From: Gammaproteobacteria bacterium
Lineage (GTDB): Bacteria; Pseudomonadota; Gammaproteobacteria; Pseudomonadales; Pseudohongiellaceae
Assembly: GCA_003556835.1 (NCBI GenBank)
Contig: PWQG01000429.1
Coordinates: forward strand, 1 to 9,505
Direction of reading: 5' to 3'
Length of the DNA stretch: 9,505 nt
The notes under the pieces are model-generated. The model searched no databases, was not told where the DNA came from, and worked only from the letters and a program-made list of their open reading frames with translations. Below, piece after piece: positions 5,113-9,505 of this stretch. Numbering within the stretch: the stretch's first letter is position 1; every line of letters begins with the position of its first letter. Made by a program: the position numbers and the translations under genes.

Positions 5113-6150
5113 TCAGAGCAGGACCGGCACCTGCTTCAGCCCGGCAGTTTCATCCAGACCGAACATGATGTTCATATTCTGCACCGCCTGACCGGAGGCA
5201 CCACGCACCAGGTTATCGATCACCGCCAGTACCAGCACGATGTTGCTGGCTGGAAGATGGGTGACCGCCAACTGGCATTGGTTGGAAGCCCTGACGTTGC
5301 GCGTGGCCGGAACGACTCCGGACGGCAACACATCGACAAACGGCTCGTCGGCGAAGCGCGCTTCGAACAGGGCCTGCAGGCTGTCCGGATCGAGTGATTC
5401 CGCTGGACGCGAATACAATGTGGCATGAATGCCCCGCACCATCGGCGCCAGATGGGGAATGAAAGTCAGGTTCACCGGCTCCTCGCTGATGTCGTTGAGT
5501 TCCTGCTCGATCTCCGGCAGATGCCGGTGCCCATCAACCCCGTAGGCGCTCATCGATTCGGCCGCCTCACAGAACAGGGTACGCACGGCCGCCTTGCGAC
5601 CGGCACCGCTGACTGCCGACTTCACGTCGGCGATCAGGGAATCGCGCTGGATCAGACCCTTTTCCAGCAGGGGCAGGTACCCCAGCTCTACCGCCGTGGG
5701 ATAACATCCGGGTACCGCAACCAGGCGCGCATCCCGGATACGCTCCCGGTTCCGTTCCGGTAGCCCATAAACGGCATCATGGATCAGTTCCGGACACTCA
5801 TGCGGTACGTTATACCAGTGCTCCCAGGTGGCAACGTCTCGTAGCCGGAAGTCGGCCGAAAGATCGATGATACGGACGCCACGCGCGAGCAGGTCGGCTG
5901 CTGTCTTCATGGCCACCGCATGGGGAGTTGCATAAAAAACCACATCACAAGCACTGAGCGCTTCCGCATCCGGCTCGCTGAAGGCGATATCCAGAACCCC
6001 GAAGAGATTCGGGAACACCGTGCTGACGGGTGTTCCCGCCATCTCGCGCGAGGTGATCACCTCGATGCTGACATCGTCCCTCGGGGCCAGCAATCGTAAC
6101 AGCTCGACACCCGTATAACCTGTACCTCCGACAATACCCGCCTTGATCAC
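5113..6150 (-). CDS. argC: N-acetyl-gamma-glutamyl-phosphate reductase
   Basis: ArgC reduces N-acetyl-glutamyl-5-phosphate to the semialdehyde with NADPH, the third step of arginine synthesis, in the cytoplasm. The 345-residue protein has the family's full length. The NADP-binding loop GIVGGTGYTG is at 5–14. The catalytic cysteine is Cys149 in VAVPGCYPTA, and the conserved HRH motif that supplies the active-site histidine is at 208–210 (GHRHLPEI). The start is GTG at 6150, chosen because AGGAG (6161–6157) lies six bases upstream and MIKAGIVGGTGYTG is the standard N-terminus. It is divergent from hemJ across about 150 bp and ends 117 bp before erpA. No intrinsic terminator follows it, so some transcription may continue into erpA. 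Confidence 0.97.
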   Translation of the reverse strand: MIKAGIVGGTGYTGVELLRLLAPRDDVSIEVITSREMAGTPVSTVFPNLFGVLDIAFSEPDAEALSACDVVFYATPHAVAMKTAADLLARGVRIIDLSADFRLRDVATWEHWYNVPHECPELIHDAVYGLPERNRERIRDARLVAVPGCYPTAVELGYLPLLEKGLIQRDSLIADVKSAVSGAGRKAAVRTLFCEAAESMSAYGVDGHRHLPEIEQELNDISEEPVNLTFIPHLAPMVRGIHATLYSRPAESLDPDSLQALFEARFADEPFVDVLPSGVVPATRNVRASNQCQLAVTHLPASNIVLVLAVIDNLVRGASGQAVQNMNIMFGLDETAGLKQVPVLL

Positions 6151-6156
6151 ATCACT

Positions 6157-6161
6157 CTCCT
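6157..6161 (-). promoter_or_regulatory. Ribosome binding site of argC (fixes the GTG start)
   Basis: AGGAG on the minus strand lies six bases before the GTG at 6150. An out-of-frame ATG overlaps the GTG (ATGTG), but it runs straight into a TGA. Confidence 0.8.
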
Positions 6162-6195
6162 GCTTGTCTGTCCTGTCAGTCTTGACCGTCTGATC

Positions 6196-6219
6196 GCAGC
6201 CGCGCCGCTCCGGGGCTGC
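6196..6219 (-). other. GC-rich hairpin in the argC leader
   Basis: GCAGCC (minus strand, 6219–6214) pairs with GGCTGC (6201–6196). An inner 3-bp stem CGG/CCG surrounds the loop GAG, with a three-base bulge on one side. It lies in the divergent argC–hemJ region, between a possible argC -10 and the argC ribosome site. There is no T-run. It could modulate argC translation or mRNA stability, or be a by-product of high GC. Confidence 0.4.
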
Positions 6220-6230
6220 AGCAAGTCCCC

Positions 6231-6236
6231 ATTCTA
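6231..6236 (-). promoter_or_regulatory. Candidate -10 of the argC promoter
   Basis: TAGAAT on the minus strand (5 of 6) would start argC mRNA about 75 bases before its GTG. The sequence 17 bp upstream (AAGCGG) is a poor -35, so this is a weak call that would need an activator or another promoter. I saw no ArgR box that I would defend. Confidence 0.25.
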
Positions 6237-6241
6237 ACAGC

Positions 6242-6247
6242 TATACT
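6242..6247 (+). promoter_or_regulatory. Candidate -10 of the hemJ–thiD–thiE–hemL promoter
   Basis: TATACT (5 of 6) on the plus strand would start transcription about 6254, roughly 50 bases before the hemJ ATG. There is no good -35 at 16–18 bp. It is the best candidate in the gap and overlaps the region used by argC in the other direction. Confidence 0.3.
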
Positions 6248-6304
6248 GTCCATCCGCTTGACGTCATAATGGCCACATCGCTCATTAAAGCCCGGGATTG
6301 CCCA

Positions 6305-6727
6305 ATGCTCTGGATTGAAGCCTTTCACATCATCGCCGTAATTTGCTGGTTTGCCGCCCTGTTCTATCTGCCGCGACTCTATGTCTACCACGCGATGGCG
6401 GAGGACCGGGTCAGCCAGGAACGCTTCAAGGTCATGGAGCGCAAACTGTACTGGGGCATAATGACACCTTCGGCGGTTGCCACGGTTGTCCTGGGAGTCT
6501 GGCTGATCTCGATGGCGCCGGACTTCTACCTGCGGGCCGGCTGGCTGCATGCCAAACTATTTGCCGTCGCACTGCTGATTGTCTATCACATCGCCTGCTG
6601 GTGGTTCCTGGTCCAGTTCCGGGAGGATCGCAACCAGCGCAGCCATGTATTCTACCGCTACTTCAACGAACTGCCGGTTGTCCTGCTCGTGGCCATCGTT
6701 ATACTGGCTGTAGTCAAACCCTTTTAG
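6305..6727 (+). CDS. hemJ: HemJ-type protoporphyrinogen IX oxidase, membrane protein
   Basis: HemJ is an inner-membrane, probably quinone-linked enzyme that oxidises protoporphyrinogen IX to protoporphyrin IX, the penultimate step of heme synthesis. With the start at 6305 the protein has 140 residues, the family's usual size, and begins MLWIEAFHIIAVICWFAALF. Four hydrophobic segments are visible at about 3–26, 50–70, 82–104 and 120–138. The family's conserved His8 in the first helix is present, along with Arg24 and His29 in LPRLYVYHA and Lys84 in GWLHAKL. The frame extends 12 codons upstream to 6269, but that leader (MATSLIKARDCP) has no ribosome site and no match to the family. It is the first gene of a tight plus-strand cluster. 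Recognition rests on remembered family sequence; older annotation would say UPF0093 or conserved hypothetical. Confidence 0.88.
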   Translation: MLWIEAFHIIAVICWFAALFYLPRLYVYHAMAEDRVSQERFKVMERKLYWGIMTPSAVATVVLGVWLISMAPDFYLRAGWLHAKLFAVALLIVYHIACWWFLVQFREDRNQRSHVFYRYFNELPVVLLVAIVILAVVKPF

Positions 6728-6742
6728 GATCATGAACCCACC

Positions 6743-7564
6743 ATGCAGGATATCGACTTTCCCGACAATCCGAAGCGCCCTGTCGTACTCTGCCTGTCCG
6801 GCCTCGACCCCAGTGGCGGCGCCGGAATACAGGCCGATATAGAAGCCCTGTTCAGTGCCGGCTGCCATTGCGCTCCGGTCATCACCGCGCTGACGGTCCA
6901 GGACAGCCGCAATGTCATCGAATCGCAGGCTTGCGACCCGGCCCTGATCGTCAGGCAGGCCCGGGCGGTCCTGGAAGACCTGCCGGTCAAAGCCGTGAAA
7001 CTGGGTCTGGCTGGCAGTGTGGGAATGCTCGAAGTCATCCACACACTGCTGAGGGATTACCCGCAGCTGCCGGTGATCGCCGACCCCGTACTCAAAGCCA
7101 GTGGGGGACATGATTTCGGCTCGAAAGGACTGATCGAGGCCTACCGGAACCTGATCCTGCCCCTGGCCACGGTCATCACGCCGAACTCCGAAGAGCTCGA
7201 TCAACTGGCGAACACCAGTGACTCAAACGATGCTGCCGCCTCCGAGCTGCTCGACACCGGTTGCCGGCATGTGCTGTTGACCGGCACCCACCTCAACGAG
7301 GAACAGGTGATCAACCGCCTGTATACCCAGCACTCGCCGGTCAAGCGTTACACCTGGCCGCGCCTGCCCGAGGTCTACCATGGCTCGGGCTGCACCCTGG
7401 CAGCCTCACTGGCCGGCTTCCTGGCGCACGGGGTCACGGTACATGAGGCCGTACTGCAGGCCCAGCAATACACCTGGAATGCGCTGGACAATGCCGATCG
7501 GCCCGGCCTGGGGCAGTTCATGCCCAATCGTGCCTGGTGGGCCCGGCACACCCCGGAACAATGA
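6743..7564 (+). CDS. thiD: Hydroxymethylpyrimidine (phosphate) kinase ThiD
   Basis: ThiD phosphorylates HMP and then HMP-phosphate to HMP-pyrophosphate, the pyrimidine half of thiamin, in the cytoplasm. The 273-residue protein is close to E. coli ThiD (266) and is a ribokinase-like fold. LSGLDPSGGAGIQADI (18–33) is the N-terminal substrate motif. VIADPVLKASGG is central, ITPNSEEL lines the nucleotide side, and GSGCTLAAS with Cys217 is the anion-hole/catalytic loop near the C-terminus. It starts 15 bases after the hemJ stop, with only AGGA 13 bases upstream as a distant ribosome site, so translation may be coupled to hemJ. Its stop overlaps the thiE start (ATGA). It makes the substrate that the next gene's product uses. 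Identity is secure at family level. Confidence 0.94.
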   Translation: MQDIDFPDNPKRPVVLCLSGLDPSGGAGIQADIEALFSAGCHCAPVITALTVQDSRNVIESQACDPALIVRQARAVLEDLPVKAVKLGLAGSVGMLEVIHTLLRDYPQLPVIADPVLKASGGHDFGSKGLIEAYRNLILPLATVITPNSEELDQLANTSDSNDAAASELLDTGCRHVLLTGTHLNEEQVINRLYTQHSPVKRYTWPRLPEVYHGSGCTLAASLAGFLAHGVTVHEAVLQAQQYTWNALDNADRPGLGQFMPNRAWWARHTPEQ

Positions 7565-8202
7565 GAAAGAGTGTATCGGGCAACAGACTCCGCGGACTGT
7601 ATGCCATCACAGATCCGCAACTGACTCCCGGAGAGACACTGCTGCCGGCAGTCGAGCAGGCTATCCTTGGCGGGGCCCGATTGCTGCAGTACCGCAACAA
7701 ATCAGCGAGCCCTGCGCAGCGCCGCCGCGAAGCCTCTGCACTGCTGGAACTATGTCGTCGTCATCAGGTGCCGCTACTGGTGAATGACGATGTAAGCCTT
7801 TGCCAGGATATCGGAGCCGACGGTGTCCACCTGGGACAACAGGACAGTGATCTGTCACATACCCGTCAGATCCTGGGGCCTGACGCCATCATCGGAATCA
7901 GCTGCCACAACCGCCTTGATCACGCCTTGCACGCCCGCGATGGAGGAGCCAACTACGTGGCCATGGGGCGCTTTTTTGCGTCCCGGACCAAGCCGACGGC
8001 ACCTGCGGCCGAAATCGCCGATCTGCGCCAGGTCCGCTCCCGACTGGAACTGCCAATTGTTGCAATCGGCGGCGTCAATGCCGAAAATGGCGCATCATTG
8101 ATTGCGGCCGGCGCCGGCATGCTGGCCGTCATCCATCACCTGTTTGCTGCAGAGGACATCCGAGCTCGCGCTGCAGCCATCCAGAAACTGTTCCAGAGGT
8201 AG
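7561..8202 (+). CDS. thiE: Thiamine-phosphate synthase ThiE
   Basis: ThiE joins HMP-pyrophosphate to the thiazole phosphate to give thiamin monophosphate. The 213-residue protein (E. coli 211) is a TIM barrel with LRGLYAITD (10–18), the pyrimidine-binding QYRNK (43–47), LVNDDV (73–78), GADGVHLGQQD (85–95), GRFFASRTKPTA for the thiazole/phosphate end, and AIGGVNAEN near the C-terminus. The start at 7561 is preferred because it overlaps the thiD stop by four bases (ATGA), a usual coupling arrangement. An in-frame ATG 24 bases upstream (7537) lies deep in thiD and adds only MGPAHPGT. hemL follows two bases after the stop. thiG and the other thiazole genes are not in the window. Confidence 0.95.
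   Translation: MRKSVSGNRLRGLYAITDPQLTPGETLLPAVEQAILGGARLLQYRNKSASPAQRRREASALLELCRRHQVPLLVNDDVSLCQDIGADGVHLGQQDSDLSHTRQILGPDAIIGISCHNRLDHALHARDGGANYVAMGRFFASRTKPTAPAAEIADLRQVRSRLELPIVAIGGVNAENGASLIAAGAGMLAVIHHLFAAEDIRARAAAIQKLFQR
8195..8200 (+). promoter_or_regulatory. Ribosome binding site of hemL within the thiE 3' end
   Basis: AGAGGT lies four bases before the hemL ATG at 8205 and runs into the thiE stop codon (TAG at 8200–8202). Ribosomes finishing thiE would uncover or reuse it. Confidence 0.65.
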
Positions 8203-8204
8203 GC

Positions 8205-9505
8205 ATGACTGAGCAAAACACCAGCCGATCGGCTGCGCTTTACGAAGAGTCGCTGAAATACATTCCCGGTGGCGTGAACTCGCCGGTACGCGCCTTCAAG
8301 GGTGTTGGCGGCACACCACGCTTCATCCGCAGCGCAGAAGGTGCGCAGCTGATCGACGAAGACAACAACCGCTACATCGATTATGTCGGCGCCTGGGGCC
8401 CGATGATCCTGGGCCACCGTCACCCGGATGTCATCCGCGCCCTTCAGGAACAACTGGAACTGGGCACCGGATTCGGCACTTCCACCGCTGTGGAAGTGGA
8501 AATCGCCCGCACACTGTGCGAGCGTGTCCCGTCGCTCGACACCGTCCGACTTGTGACTTCTGGCACCGAAGCCACCATGAGCGCCATCCGCCTGGCGCGT
8601 GGTTATACCGGCCGTGACGACATCGTGAAATTCGAGGGCTGTTATCACGGCCACGTCGACAGCCTGCTGGTCAAAGCCGGCTCCGGTGCGCTGACCCTGG
8701 GCGAACCGGATTCGCCCGGCATACCCGCGGCCGTGACCGAAAAAACCCACGTACTACCCTTCAACGACATCCCCGCCATGGAAGAACTGTTCACCCTCAA
8801 GGGTGACCAGCTGGCCTGCATCATCATCGAACCGGTAGCCGGCAACATGAACTGTGTGCCCCCGGTCCCCGGCTTCCTGGAGAAGCTGCGGGAGCTGTGC
8901 TCGAAGCACGGTACACTGCTGATCTTTGATGAGGTGATGACCGGTTTCCGTGTCGCCGACGGTGGTGCCCAGGCACTCTATGGAGTGACTCCGGACCTGA
9001 CCACCATGGGCAAGGTGATTGGTGGCGGCATGCCCATTGGCGCTTTTGGCGGACGTCGCGACATCATGGAACATATCGCCCCCACCGGCCCGGTCTACCA
9101 GGCAGGCACCCTGGCCGGTAATCCGCTGGCCGTCGCCGCCGGCCTGGCCACCCTGAAGGCCACTGCGGCCAAGGATTTTTATACCAGCCTGACCAGCCGC
9201 ACGGAAGCCCTCACACGAGGACTGAAGGAACGCGCAGACGCTGCGGGAATTCCGTTCACCACCAATCAGGTGGGGGGCATGTTCGGTTGCTTCTTCACCG
9301 AGGAACCACAGGTTTCCACGTTCACCCAGGTGACCAATTGTAATGTCGACCGTTTCCGCCGCTATTTCCACCTGATGCTGGATCAGGGTGTCTACCTGGC
9401 GCCATCGGCTTTCGAAGCCGGCTTTGTCTCCTCGGCGCACGGTGAGCAGGATATCGAAGCCACCCTGCAAGCGGCGGAGAAGGCTTTCGCGCAACTGCAA
9501 CAGAA
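8205..9505 (+). CDS. hemL: Glutamate-1-semialdehyde 2,1-aminomutase (3' end just outside)
   Basis: HemL is a PLP enzyme that converts glutamate-1-semialdehyde to 5-aminolevulinate, the second step of tetrapyrrole synthesis by the C5 route, in the cytoplasm. The product begins MTEQNTSRSAALYEESLKYI and stays open for 433 complete codons to the window edge. Family proteins have about 427, so only the last codon or few are missing. PGGVNSPVRAF, the PLP phosphate segment SGTEATMSA (119–127), FEGCYHGH, IIEPVAGNM, LIFDEVMTGFRV and the PLP lysine Lys270 in TMGKVIGGGMPIG are all intact. HemL makes ALA early, and HemJ, encoded first in this cluster, acts near the end of the pathway, with thiamin genes between. 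A short two-base gap from thiE and an overlapping ribosome site indicate one operon. Identity is secure. Confidence 0.96.
   Translation, partial: MTEQNTSRSAALYEESLKYIPGGVNSPVRAFKGVGGTPRFIRSAEGAQLIDEDNNRYIDYVGAWGPMILGHRHPDVIRALQEQLELGTGFGTSTAVEVEIARTLCERVPSLDTVRLVTSGTEATMSAIRLARGYTGRDDIVKFEGCYHGHVDSLLVKAGSGALTLGEPDSPGIPAAVTEKTHVLPFNDIPAMEELFTLKGDQLACIIIEPVAGNMNCVPPVPGFLEKLRELCSKHGTLLIFDEVMTGFRVADGGAQALYGVTPDLTTMGKVIGGGMPIGAFGGRRDIMEHIAPTGPVYQAGTLAGNPLAVAAGLATLKATAAKDFYTSLTSRTEALTRGLKERADAAGIPFTTNQVGGMFGCFFTEEPQVSTFTQVTNCNVDRFRRYFHLMLDQGVYLAPSAFEAGFVSSAHGEQDIEATLQAAEKAFAQLQQ

Noticed and set aside
6728..6742. Thiamin riboswitch ahead of thiD
   Set aside because: Only 15 bases separate hemJ and thiD, far too little for a THI element, and I saw no THI-box-like sequence in the region before hemJ.
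8754..9500. A 248-codon minus-strand frame at the right end, and another at 8136–8750
   Set aside because: Both are shadows of hemL, whose plus-strand frame is open and conserved from 8205 to the window edge.
1..9505. Defence system, mobile element, CRISPR array or new biosynthetic cluster
   Set aside because: Every stretch is explained by housekeeping genes and their control regions. I saw no transposase, integrase, direct-repeat array, toxin–antitoxin pair or unexplained large gap.

Overview
This is a chromosomal window from a gammaproteobacterium of moderately high GC. The partial 16S start, the E. coli-type TyrS, and the order tyrS / M23 peptidase / anmK / erpA / argC / hemJ all fit the Pseudomonas–Marinobacter–Halomonas side of the class. 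As I recall, Pseudomonas aeruginosa has nearly the same block (PA0661–PA0668) next to an rRNA operon. I cannot name a genus from 83 bases of 16S. I see no mobile element, CRISPR array, phage gene, tRNA or sign of gene decay.

Layout. Positions 1–83 are the 5' end of a 16S rRNA gene on the minus strand. Positions 84 to about 550 hold its leader and two tandem promoters (P1 and P2). Both have a 16-bp spacer and a GC-rich discriminator, and boxB and boxA antitermination signals lie downstream of P2. tyrS (minus) lies directly upstream of the rRNA operon, with no terminator between them. A divergent promoter region (1876–2044) separates tyrS from a plus-strand pair for cell wall turnover: a MepM-like M23 endopeptidase and anmK. 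anmK converges on erpA (minus), and the two stop codons overlap in one TTAA. erpA has its own promoter, overlapped by a good match to an IscR class I site. Upstream of it is argC (minus), which is divergent from hemJ. hemJ starts a tight plus-strand cluster, hemJ–thiD–thiE–hemL, and hemL runs off the right edge within a few codons of its expected end.

How the genes work together. The window joins translation (16S rRNA, TyrS), peptidoglycan cleavage and recycling (MepM, AnmK), Fe-S cluster delivery (ErpA), arginine synthesis (ArgC), and a cluster mixing heme synthesis (HemL for the early ALA step, HemJ for the late protoporphyrinogen oxidation) with thiamin synthesis (ThiD, ThiE).

Every gene is a recognisable housekeeping gene, and I did not find a new biological system. 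The most interesting points are in control regions: the IscR-like site at erpA, the hairpin that would form the very 5' end of the P1 rRNA transcript, the overlap of tyrS with the rRNA promoter, possible alternative pairings in the 16S leader, and the shared-stop convergent gene pair.
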